NCBI RefSeq assembly: GCF_024649945.1
Contig: NZ_JANKMS010000012.1
Location: 97,211 to 161,210 of the forward strand
From: Flavobacterium panacis
GTDB lineage: Bacteria > Bacteroidota > Bacteroidia > Flavobacteriales > Flavobacteriaceae
Reading direction: 5' to 3'
DNA length: 64,000 nt
Under the pieces are notes generated by a model. It made no database searches, had not been told where the DNA came from, and saw only the letters and a list, made by a program, of their open reading frames with translations. Below are positions 19,301-25,924 of the stretch, piece after piece (within the stretch, counting starts at the first letter, position 1; the number at the start of each line of letters is the position of its first letter). A program made the translations under genes and the position numbers.

Positions 19301-19509
19301 AAATAAAATTTTCCTTCAGCATCTGTAATAACACCATGAGTTGTTCCTTTAATGGTAACAGAAGCACCAATAACAGGCTGATTGGTAATGGCATCTACAA
19401 CAGTTCCGTCAAGTTTAGACTGGATTAGCGGGGTGGTATTTTGGGCTTGTATTCCTGCCGTCAGCAGCAGGAGAAATAACAATATGTATATGTTTGAAAT
19501 TTTTTTCAT
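16387..19509 (-). CDS. susC: SusC/RagA-family TonB-dependent outer-membrane transporter
   Basis: 1040 residues. A signal peptide is followed by a carboxypeptidase-regulatory-like beta domain (DGTVVDAITNQPVIGASVTI, residues about 33-110). Next come the plug domain with the SusC-family motif LDELVVVGYGTQKRKDITGS, NPADIESIEVLKDASATAIY, and GSRGANGVVIITTKKG. A 22-strand barrel fills the rest and ends in aromatic NVTF. It imports substrate bound by the partner SusD. It is the first gene of the operon that includes the sulfatases. Its 5' leader contains a short Cys-rich ORF and two hairpins. Confidence 0.95.
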   Translation of the reverse strand: MKKISNIYILLFLLLLTAGIQAQNTTPLIQSKLDGTVVDAITNQPVIGASVTIKGTTHGVITDAEGKFYFQTGQKFPYTLIVSYIGYKKAEVIVEKNPVIINLKEERQELDELVVVGYGTQKRKDITGSVASVPKANLSQVTSSADNLLRGAVAGVVVTQSSGRPGASSSVRIRGGNSITAGNEPLYVVDGILIYNDNANSSAGVTYAGASVNVLSTINPADIESIEVLKDASATAIYGSRGANGVVIITTKKGTKGQDNISYQGYFGFQNISKKLKLMNASEWASLRNDVQASIGQAPSFTDAQIEAFKTSGNYDWQSAAFRTAAPVQSHNLSFSGGDERSRYSVSAGYFDQEGIVLGSDFKRISLRANYERNYSQNFKFGVNTNYTYSLANGVGTAGSGRTPNPLVAAVLTAPVVPIKNADGSYNVTNNPYATSVNGYVPNAINDLDNTINETSLNRILTSLFGEYKITKKLTAKVAVSGDVLNTKQNYYAPSNTTTGAGTKGLASVGDRLVGSVLNENTLNYNTNFGESHKFSALGGYTLQYTKGEVVNAGANTFVNDANTYNALQDGVAVKPYSEAYESVLKSWLARVNYSYKGKYNFTLSGRADGSSRFGTESLWGYFPSAGFSWNITDEEFANNIKGVTEAKLRITAGTTGNQEIGNYLSLASMGSVNYSFGGTLYTGIAPTRLANPDLKWEKTTQYNVGLDLSLLDRKINFVFDVYYKKTNDLLISVPVPLSSGYATVLQNIGGVENKGFEVGLTTENVKTENFAWNSNIVFSLNRNKVTEIGNGVNEFFPVVPNGSLLQQQPVIVKVGLPLGTFWGYRTNGIFQTQEEVNTQPKINSLANTKVGDRRYVDTNGDGVITALDKGNLGTSQPKFVGSFSNTVSYGDFDLNFSFQGSYGAKIFNALNQQLEISTLGTNAAATLNNRWTPTNPSNEIPRATSSPLGIVSERYVEDASFLRLKLITLGYTLPKSVSKKLGTKSVKVYVSAENLITWTKYTGYDPEVSSYEQNNLYPGIDFGSYPNSKTFISGLNVTF

Positions 19510-19547
19510 TTCTTTGTGTTGGTTTTAAGTAATTAACAAGACGCCCT

Positions 19548-19637
19548 GAGCACTGTTTATACAGCACTCTAAAAGTGTTCTTGATTTAGTGATAAATGTT
19601 CTTTAAGCCTCGCCATTTCTGTTGCCGCAGAAATGGC
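19548..19637 (-). promoter_or_regulatory. Structured 5' leader of the susC-sulfatase operon
   Basis: Two hairpins lie between the Cys-rich leader ORF and susC. The upstream one (19612-19637) has a 10 bp perfect stem, GCCATTTCTG with CAGAAATGGC. The one nearer susC (19548-19569) pairs GAGTGCTGT with ACAGTGCTC, with two G-T wobbles. GGCTT right after the first stem could pair with AAGCC at its base, giving an alternative fold. On the minus strand no T run follows the strong stem, so control might act on translation or through Rho. On the plus strand the same stem is followed by seven T. Confidence 0.55.
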
Positions 19638-19642
19638 TTTTT

Positions 19643-19675
19643 TTATTTACAGCAGCAGCTTTGCATTGTTTTCAT
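19643..19675 (-). CDS. Putative cysteine-rich leader peptide MKTMQSCCCK
   Basis: An 11-codon ORF (ATG AAA ACA ATG CAA AGC TGC TGC TGT AAA TAA) placed 133 bp before the susC start and immediately before a strong hairpin. Three consecutive Cys codons in such a short ORF upstream of sulfatase and transporter genes resemble amino-acid attenuation leaders. Poly-Cys leader peptides that respond to cysteine are described in mycobacteria; I know of none described for this operon type. The preceding sequence is A-rich, as is common for Bacteroidetes starts. Translation and function are inferred. Confidence 0.5.
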   Translation of the reverse strand: MKTMQSCCCK

Positions 19676-20000
19676 TTTAGTTTTTTTTAATTGTTAGTCA
19701 TTTTAATTTTTGAATAATAGGTAGGTTTTCAAGAATCAGTCAAACGCGATAAAAAGGCATTTGAAAGATTTTTGGGTAAACTCAGTAAATATTTTCGGTG
19801 GTGAATTTTTAAGAAATCTGCTTTTGAAAAAATGAAAAAGCACATAAAATAAATGTAGATTTTTAACAACAGAAACACATATAACAAAAAGTGTTATAAG
19901 TGTATACTTTAGGAAGAATGTAACGCGATATGCTTTCTGTCGTTTTCACAATAATAATTTTTAAGTTTGAAACATTATTAAACTCTACTAATCCTATAGA

Positions 20001-20031
20001 CAAAGTTAAATTTTATATAATAAAAACCAAA
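20001..20031 (-). promoter_or_regulatory. Candidate promoter for the susC leader transcript
   Basis: On the minus strand TTTG (20031-20028) is followed after exactly 19 bp by TAACTTTG (20008-20001), an exact match to the Bacteroidetes -33/-7 consensus. It would give a 5' leader of about 480 nt containing the short Cys ORF. A promoter closer to susC is not obvious but cannot be excluded. Confidence 0.45.
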
Positions 20032-20376
20032 AGTTTGTAGATTTTTTTTTGAAAAAACTGTGTTTAAGAAGGTGCGCTGAAATTCTAATTATTAAATAAT
20101 CTCTTATTTTAAAGGGTTTAAAGAAATATTCTCCACTAGAATAAATGTTAAAATAAAAATGAAATGAAAATTAAAATTGTAGTATTTTACATGGTTTTAA
20201 AGACTCTTTATCTTTAATCTAATGGATTGATTTAAGCTAAAATCAACTTAAAAACGTCAGCAAAATACTTTTGACTCATTATTATGCAAATTTCTAACTT
20301 AATTTTAAAGTTGATTTTGAATAAATTAGAGTAAATTTATAGAGACCAAAAAGAAAACAAATTTTTTTATTCATGA
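20032..20376. other. AT-rich intergenic sequence with no recognised feature
   Basis: This is part of the 924 bp gap between the divergent susC and moeA genes. Apart from the susC leader and promoter and the moeA promoter/operator I see only AT-rich sequence without an ORF, repeat or stable hairpin. The part at 19680-20000 is likewise unassigned and may be untranslated leader. Confidence 0.5.
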
Positions 20377-20410
20377 TAAGGATAAATACTTATATTTGTA
20401 ATAAGTATTT
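20377..20410 (+). promoter_or_regulatory. moeA promoter with nitrate-regulon palindrome
   Basis: The -7 box TATATTTG (20391-20398) sits inside a perfect inverted repeat, AAATACTTAT (20384-20393) and ATAAGTATTT (20401-20410). The stretch TAAGGATAAATACTTA plus TATTTG (20377-20398) is identical to the nirB promoter except for one base. No good -33 element is present, so an activator or repressor site is likely. Confidence 0.65.
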
Positions 20411-20433
20411 TTACTTAGTTTTAAATTAACGAA

Positions 20434-21606
20434 ATGATAGAAGTAAAAGAAGCATTAGAAATTGTAGCAGCAAACAGCTCAAATTTGTCCACACAAAAGA
20501 TTGCAGTAAAAAAAGCACTTGGATTTATTTTGGCAGAAACAATTTATTCGCCAATTTCAATGCCGCCTTTTAGACAATCTGCAATGGACGGTTATGCTTT
20601 TATTCATTCAGAAAGACATCAATTTGATATTGTTGGAATTTCTCAGGCTGGAGATCATGCTAACATAAAACTAAAAGAAAACGAAGCGATTCGAATTTTT
20701 ACCGGAGCGTACGTTCCAGATAATGCCGATACGGTTATTATGCAGGAACATGTAATGGCAAATGAAAATTCTATTTTAATTGCAAAAAAGCCTGAACCTT
20801 TTGCCAATGTTAGAAGTAAGGGAGAACAAATTAATGCTGAAGACGTTGTTTTTGATGCTAATACTTTGATTACACCAGCCGCAATCGGATTTTTAGCTTG
20901 TTTAGGAATTACAGAGATTACGGTTTATAAAAAACCGAAAGTAGCCATTTTGGTTACAGGAAATGAATTGGTAAAGCCTGGAAAAAAACTTTCAAAAGGT
21001 AAAATTTATGAAAGTAATTCGGTGATGTTAGAGGTGGCACTTGAAACAATTGGTATTAAGAAAGTTAAAATTCATACCGTTAAGGACAATTTAAAAGCTA
21101 CAAAAAGTGCTTTAAAAACAATTTTGGAAGAAAATGATGTTGTTTTAATTTCGGGCGGAATTTCAGTTGGAGATTATGATTTTGTGAAAGAAGCTTTATT
21201 GAAAAATGGTGTAGAAGAGCTTTTTTATAAAATCAATCAGAAACCAGGAAAACCAATGTTTTTTGGTGCTAAAAAAGATACTTTGGTTTTTGCACTTCCT
21301 GGAAATCCGGCGTCATCATTGACTAATTTTTATATTTACGTTTATCCGGCTATCAAAAACAGAATGGGATTTTCGAATACACATTTGCCAAAAATAGTTC
21401 GTAAATTAAATAGTACAATACAAAATACAACGGGTAAAACACTTTTTCTAAAAGCTTTATACGAGGAAACAAATGTGACCATTCTTGAAGGACAAAGTTC
21501 TGCAATGCTTAATTCTTTTGCCATCGCGAATGGTTTAGTGATTGTACCGCAAGATGTTCAGAATATTAAAAAAGGACAATTGGTTACGGTATTGCCGATT
21601 GATTAG
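20434..21606 (+). CDS. moeA: Molybdopterin molybdenumtransferase MoeA
   Basis: 390 residues. It inserts molybdate into adenylylated molybdopterin, the last common step of molybdenum cofactor synthesis. Family motifs are MPPFRQSAMDGYA near 44-56, the MoCF-biosynthesis domain with VTGNELVKPGK and ISGGISVGDYDFV, KPGKPMFFGAK, and FALPGNPASS. The C-terminal beta-barrel domain is present. First gene of the Moco operon; the cofactor is needed by the nitrate reductase encoded at 29-33 kb. Its promoter shares an operator with nirB. Confidence 0.95.
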   Translation: MIEVKEALEIVAANSSNLSTQKIAVKKALGFILAETIYSPISMPPFRQSAMDGYAFIHSERHQFDIVGISQAGDHANIKLKENEAIRIFTGAYVPDNADTVIMQEHVMANENSILIAKKPEPFANVRSKGEQINAEDVVFDANTLITPAAIGFLACLGITEITVYKKPKVAILVTGNELVKPGKKLSKGKIYESNSVMLEVALETIGIKKVKIHTVKDNLKATKSALKTILEENDVVLISGGISVGDYDFVKEALLKNGVEELFYKINQKPGKPMFFGAKKDTLVFALPGNPASSLTNFYIYVYPAIKNRMGFSNTHLPKIVRKLNSTIQNTTGKTLFLKALYEETNVTILEGQSSAMLNSFAIANGLVIVPQDVQNIKKGQLVTVLPID

Positions 21607-21752
21607 TTTTTTTAGAAGAAGAGGCAATAAGAAAGGGATATAGATTTTATGGACAATAATGAAAAGCGCTGTATAAATAAAAACACATAGCTTGCTAAAT
21701 ATGGATTATTGAAAGACAATAGTAGAAAACCTGAAACTTGAAACAAAAAGAC

Positions 21753-22325
21753 ATGGAAACATTAACGGTATTTATTCTTTGCGGAGGAAAAAGCTCCCGA
21801 ATGCAGTCAGAAAAAGGATTGGTTTTGTTTCAGGATAAACCATTCATTGAGCACATTATTCAGGCGATTTTACCGATTACCGATAACATAAAATTGATTA
21901 CAGGATCTAAAGAATACGATTATCTGGAATATGAAAAAATACCAGATTTGGTTTTAGATAAAGGCCCGATGGGCGGAATTTACACCGCCTTGTCACATTC
22001 TGAAACAGAATTCAATCTGATTTTAAGCTGTGATATTCCGTTAATTTCAACCGAATTATTACAGGAATTAATTTCAAAACATACTAAAGAAGCAGGAATT
22101 ACAATTTTTGCTTCAGAAAGTAAAACGCATCCGTTAATCGGAATTTATTCGAAAAGTATTGTTCCGACCATCAAAGAAGCAATCGAATCTAACGAATTAA
22201 AGATGATGGATTTGCTGACGAAATTACCGCATCAAATCATAAACATAGAAGAAAGCGAAAACTTTCATTTAACCAATATTAATTCGGCTGACGAATTAAA
22301 CGACCTGAATATCAATTTAATTTAA
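21753..22325 (+). CDS. mobA: Molybdenum cofactor guanylyltransferase MobA
   Basis: 190 residues from the ATG at 21753; a TTG five codons upstream is less likely. It adds GMP to Mo-molybdopterin to make the MGD used by bacterial nitrate reductases. The nucleotidyltransferase signature FILCGGKSSRMQSEKG is at the N-terminus. GPMGGIYTAL and LSCDIPLI with the metal-binding Asp follow. It lies 146 bp after moeA and 5 bp before the SUMT gene, in the Moco operon. Confidence 0.92.
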   Translation: METLTVFILCGGKSSRMQSEKGLVLFQDKPFIEHIIQAILPITDNIKLITGSKEYDYLEYEKIPDLVLDKGPMGGIYTALSHSETEFNLILSCDIPLISTELLQELISKHTKEAGITIFASESKTHPLIGIYSKSIVPTIKEAIESNELKMMDLLTKLPHQIINIEESENFHLTNINSADELNDLNINLI

Positions 22326-22330
22326 AGACT

Positions 22331-23119
22331 ATGCGAAATGTAAAAACACCCAAATTGACGATTGTAGGCGCAGGTCCAGGCGATGTTGAATTGATCACAT
22401 TAAAAGCAATTAAAGCTTTGGAAAGTGCCGATGTAGTTTTGTACGATGCTTTAGTAAATGAAGAATTACTGGAATATGCATCAAATGCTGAAATTGTTTT
22501 TGTTGGAAAACGTTTAGGCTGTCACGCTTACACCCAAGATCAAATTAATGATTTGATTGTTTCCATGGCAAATCTTCACGGACATGTGGTTCGTTTAAAA
22601 GGAGGCGATTCTTTTGTTTTTGGAAGAGGAAGCGAAGAAATAGATTATGCTGTAAAATTTGGTTTAGAAACTTCTGTTGTACCAGGAATTTCGTCTGCTT
22701 TGGGCGTTCCGGCTTCTGCTGGAATCAGTTTGACGCAACGTAAAATTGCTGAAAGTTTTTGGGTAATTACGGGAACAACTTCCAATCATGAACTTTCTAA
22801 AGATGTTCATTTGGCGTCAAAATCGGCTGCGACTGTGGTTATTTTGATGGGAATGCATAAATTAGATGAAATTATTTCTATTTATCAGGAAAATAGAAAT
22901 GATGATTTGCCAATTGCTATTATTCAAAACGGAACAAAAAATTCTGAACAAAAAGTGATTGGAACTATAAACACAATTACTAAATTGGTATCCGAAAAGA
23001 ATATTTCATCACCGGCTATTATAGTAATTGGCGAAGTAGTAAAAAATACATCAAAATTAACGGAATATTTTCAAGAGCATTTTGATGATGAATTTATCTT
23101 TCAAAATTTAAACTTATAA
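22331..23119 (+). CDS. cobA: Uroporphyrinogen-III C-methyltransferase (SUMT)
   Basis: 262 residues. It methylates uroporphyrinogen III twice to precorrin-2, the first step toward siroheme. Motifs are VGAGPGDVELITLKA at the N-terminus, VVLYDALV, RLKGGDSFVFGRGSEE, PGISSALGVPASAGI and MGMHKLDEI. The siroheme is needed by NirB, encoded 20 kb away. It is a stand-alone SUMT without the CysG dehydrogenase/ferrochelatase part, which is not in this window. It sits between mobA and moaD with gaps of 5 and 2 bp, which ties siroheme and Moco supply together. Confidence 0.93.
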   Translation: MRNVKTPKLTIVGAGPGDVELITLKAIKALESADVVLYDALVNEELLEYASNAEIVFVGKRLGCHAYTQDQINDLIVSMANLHGHVVRLKGGDSFVFGRGSEEIDYAVKFGLETSVVPGISSALGVPASAGISLTQRKIAESFWVITGTTSNHELSKDVHLASKSAATVVILMGMHKLDEIISIYQENRNDDLPIAIIQNGTKNSEQKVIGTINTITKLVSEKNISSPAIIVIGEVVKNTSKLTEYFQEHFDDEFIFQNLNL

Positions 23120-23121
23120 GC

Positions 23122-23361
23122 ATGATCGAGGTTAAATATTTTGGAGCTGTTGCTGAAAAAACAAAATGTGAATTCGAAAAATTATCTTTTTCAGAAGAAG
23201 TTTCACTAAAAAAACTATTGCAAGATTTAAACGAAAAATATGAGTTCGAATCTTTGACTTTCAGCGTTGCAGTAAATCAAAAAATAGTTTCGAAAGCTGT
23301 AGATTATACTTTGCAAACGAGCGATATTGTGGCTTTGTTGCCTCCATTTGCTGGAGGTTAA
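23122..23361 (+). CDS. moaD: Molybdopterin synthase sulfur-carrier subunit MoaD
   Basis: A 79-residue ubiquitin-like protein ending in Gly-Gly (PPFAGG). This tail is adenylated and thiocarboxylated so it can donate sulfur to molybdopterin. ATG start 2 bp after the SUMT stop. The next gene encodes the matching activating enzyme. Confidence 0.93.
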   Translation: MIEVKYFGAVAEKTKCEFEKLSFSEEVSLKKLLQDLNEKYEFESLTFSVAVNQKIVSKAVDYTLQTSDIVALLPPFAGG

Positions 23362-23371
23362 AAATAAATTT

Positions 23372-24472
23372 ATGAGCGGAACCTCACGATATAACAGACA
23401 AATGATACTTCCAGAAATTGGAGATGTCGGTCAGTACAAATTACTAAAAGCTAAAGTTTTGGTAATTGGTGCGGGAGGTTTAGGTGCTTCAGTTTTACCC
23501 TATTTAGCTGGCGCTGGAGTTGGAGAAATTGGAATTGTTGATGATGATCTTATCGAAGTTTCGAATTTACACAGACAGGTTATTTACAAAACTTCCGCCG
23601 TTGGAAAAGGGAAAGCAGCTGAAGCTAAAGAGATGATTTCAGAACTGAATCCTCTTGTTAAGGTGAATGTTTATGCAGAGAAATTGTCTGGTAAAAATGC
23701 CCTTTTCTTATTTGAAAAATACGATATTATTGTCGATGCAACAGACAATATTTCCATTAAATATTTAATTAATGATGCTTGTTTGGCAACGAATAAACCA
23801 ATGGTTTACGGATCTATTTTTAGATTTCAGGGACAAGTTTCAGTTTTCAATTATCAAAACGGACCTACATATAGATGTTTGTATCCAGATGAAAATTCGA
23901 ATTTTGCCAATTGTGAAGATGCCGGAGTAATTGGAGTTTCTGTTGGAATTATCGGAATGCTTCAAGCCAATGAAGTTATTAAAATGATTCTCGGAATCGG
24001 AGAAGTTTTAAGCGGAAAAATATTAGTTTATAATATACTGAAGAACGAACAGCAGAAGTATAATTTCGACAATAATTCAACTTTAAAAATGGTTAAAGAA
24101 GATTTTGAAAAAAGATATAATTCTGATGAAAATCAAATTGAAGAAATAAAATTTGAGTCCATTTTGGATGAAATTGAAAACGATGAGGTTCTTTTTTTGG
24201 ATGTTAGAAATGTAGATGAATTGCCAAGAATAAAATTAAAAAACAGCATTCAAATTCCGCTTTTAAATTTAGAAAACGAAATTAAAAGCCTAAATAAAAA
24301 TCAAGTTATTTACGTTTTCTGTCAATCAGGAATTAGAAGTAAAATCGCGACCGAATTGCTTCAGAAAAATCAATTTCAAAATGTAAAAAGCATTGTTGGA
24401 GGCGCTTTAGTAATGCGAAATTTATTAGAAGAAAAAAAGGGTAGCCACGAATTCACGAATTTTATTTTTTAA
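23372..24472 (+). CDS. moeB: MoaD-activating adenylyltransferase MoeB with C-terminal rhodanese domain
   Basis: 366 residues from MSGTSRYNRQ at 23372; the longer ORF overlaps moaD out of frame. Residues 1-240 form the ThiF/E1-like fold with VIGAGGLGASVLPYLAGAGVG, the NLHRQVIY region and DATDNISIKYLIND. The Cys of TYRCLYPDENSNFANCEDAG is kept, but I see no CxxC zinc pairs. Residues about 265-360 form a rhodanese domain with an intact CQSGIRS loop, so it may both activate MoaD and pass sulfur to it. The last codons (GSHEFTNFIF) are encoded by the arm of a dispersed palindrome (24444-24551), an odd, recently acquired C-terminus. Confidence 0.9.
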   Translation: MSGTSRYNRQMILPEIGDVGQYKLLKAKVLVIGAGGLGASVLPYLAGAGVGEIGIVDDDLIEVSNLHRQVIYKTSAVGKGKAAEAKEMISELNPLVKVNVYAEKLSGKNALFLFEKYDIIVDATDNISIKYLINDACLATNKPMVYGSIFRFQGQVSVFNYQNGPTYRCLYPDENSNFANCEDAGVIGVSVGIIGMLQANEVIKMILGIGEVLSGKILVYNILKNEQQKYNFDNNSTLKMVKEDFEKRYNSDENQIEEIKFESILDEIENDEVLFLDVRNVDELPRIKLKNSIQIPLLNLENEIKSLNKNQVIYVFCQSGIRSKIATELLQKNQFQNVKSIVGGALVMRNLLEEKKGSHEFTNFIF

Positions 24473-24551
24473 ATCTATGCGCAAAGTATTGGATTAATTC
24501 GTGAAATGTGAATTACACAAATTATGGCGTGATAATTCGTGAATTCGTGGC
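24444..24551. repeat. Palindromic repeat, GCCACGAATT family, copy 1
   Basis: GCCACGAATTCACGAATTTT at the left and AATTCGTGAATTCGTGGC at the right form the outer arms. The left arm lies inside the 3' end of moeB, and the right arm ends 17 bp before the moaE ATG. Related copies are at 43336, 43458, 53873 and 54491, with half copies at 51616 and 57720. Confidence 0.85.
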
Positions 24552-24568
24552 AGAAAAAAATAAAGATA

Positions 24569-25000
24569 ATGAGTAAAAATGTATTTGTAGAAGGACCGAT
24601 TTCTCCAGAATTTATTGCAGAATCGATCGCCAAACACCAATCTAAACATACCATTGGTGCACATAATATTTTTCTAGGGCAAGTTCGTGCTGATGTTATT
24701 CACGATAATACTGTCGTAGCAATCGATTATTCGGCATATACAGACATGGCTAATGAAGCACTTTATACAATTCGAGAAAAAGCCTTCGCTAAATTCGATT
24801 TAACCTGCATGCATATTTACCACAGTTTGGGCGTTGTAAAAGCAGGCGAAATCTGTTTGTTCGTTTTTGTTTCGGCAACTCGTCGCAAACAAGTTTATGA
24901 AGCAACCGAAGCCATCGTAAACTGGATCAAAACCGATGTGCCGATTTTTGGAAAAGAGATGTTTGAAAACGATACATTCACTTGGAAACAAAATACCTAA
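24569..25000 (+). CDS. moaE: Molybdopterin synthase catalytic subunit MoaE
   Basis: 143 residues from the ATG at 24569; the ORF extends upstream only through repeat sequence. It pairs with MoaD to convert cyclic pyranopterin monophosphate to molybdopterin. Recognisable regions are HTIGAHNIFLGQVR, IDYSAYTDMA, HSLGVVKAGEICLFVFVS, ATRRKQVYEA and the C-terminal IVNWIKTDVPIFGKEMF. The catalytic Lys regions are present. Confidence 0.94.
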   Translation: MSKNVFVEGPISPEFIAESIAKHQSKHTIGAHNIFLGQVRADVIHDNTVVAIDYSAYTDMANEALYTIREKAFAKFDLTCMHIYHSLGVVKAGEICLFVFVSATRRKQVYEATEAIVNWIKTDVPIFGKEMFENDTFTWKQNT

Positions 25001-25009
25001 GAAATAATA

Positions 25010-25924
25010 ATGGTAGATATTACGCATAAAATAAGTACTTTAAGAGTCGCAACTGCAACTGCAATTGTAAAAGTCAGCAGGCAGGAAACAATTGATGCGG
25101 TTGTGAATAATTTAGTGCCAAAAGGAAACGTATTTGAAATGGCAAAAACGGCAGGATTATTTGCTGTTAAAAACACGCATTTATCTATTCCCGATTGTCA
25201 TCCACTTCCAATTGAATTTACTGCTGTAGAATATAATATCGAAGCTTTGGATATTCATATTATTTTCAAAGTAAAAACGGTTTACAAAACAGGCGTTGAG
25301 GTTGAAGCCATGCACGGCGCATCAATTGTAGCATTGACGATGTACGATATGCTAAAACCGATAGACAAAGAAATCGAAATTTCGACCATCAAATTAATCA
25401 ATAAAGAAGGTGGAAAATCATCTTTCAAAAATAAATTCCCGAATGTAATCAAAGCTGCGGTTTTCGTTTGTTCCGATTCGATTTTTGCAGGCGATAAAGA
25501 AGATCGTTCTGGTAAAACAATTGTAGAAAAGTTAGATTCGTATGGAGTTGAAACTTCGCATTATGAAATTATTCCAGATGAATTGGATATTATTCAGGAA
25601 AAAACTAAAGCTTTCGCGAAAGAAAATCAGTTAGTGATTTTTACAGGCGGAACAGGCTTGTCTCCAAGAGATGTTACACCAGAAGCTTTGGCGCCATTAT
25701 TAGAAAGTCGAATTCCAGGAATCGAAGAAGCAATTCGTAGTTATGGACAAGAAAGAATGCCATATGCGATGCTTTCTAGAAGCGTTGCAGGAACTTTAGG
25801 CAAAACGTTGGTTTTGGCTTTGCCGGGCTCAACAAACGGCGTACGAGAATCGATGGATGCTGTTTTTCCGCATGTGATGCACGTTTTTCATATTTTAAAA
25901 GGAAAAAATCATGACATCCTCTAA
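25010..25924 (+). CDS. moaCB: MoaC-MoaB/MogA fusion, Moco biosynthesis
   Basis: 304 residues in two domains. Residues 1-145 are cyclic pyranopterin monophosphate synthase MoaC (PKGNVFEMAKTAGLFAVKNT, SIPDCHPLPIEF, VEVEAMHGASIVALTMYDM, ISTIKLINKEGGKS). Residues about 150-304 are a MogA/MoaB-type adenylyltransferase (VCSDSIFAGDKEDRSG, FTGGTGLSPRDVTPEA, LALPGSTNGVRESMDAV). One polypeptide would thus supply an early and a late step. Such fusions are known in several bacteria. It overlaps moaA by 14 bp, indicating tight coupling. Confidence 0.93.
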   Translation: MVDITHKISTLRVATATAIVKVSRQETIDAVVNNLVPKGNVFEMAKTAGLFAVKNTHLSIPDCHPLPIEFTAVEYNIEALDIHIIFKVKTVYKTGVEVEAMHGASIVALTMYDMLKPIDKEIEISTIKLINKEGGKSSFKNKFPNVIKAAVFVCSDSIFAGDKEDRSGKTIVEKLDSYGVETSHYEIIPDELDIIQEKTKAFAKENQLVIFTGGTGLSPRDVTPEALAPLLESRIPGIEEAIRSYGQERMPYAMLSRSVAGTLGKTLVLALPGSTNGVRESMDAVFPHVMHVFHILKGKNHDIL

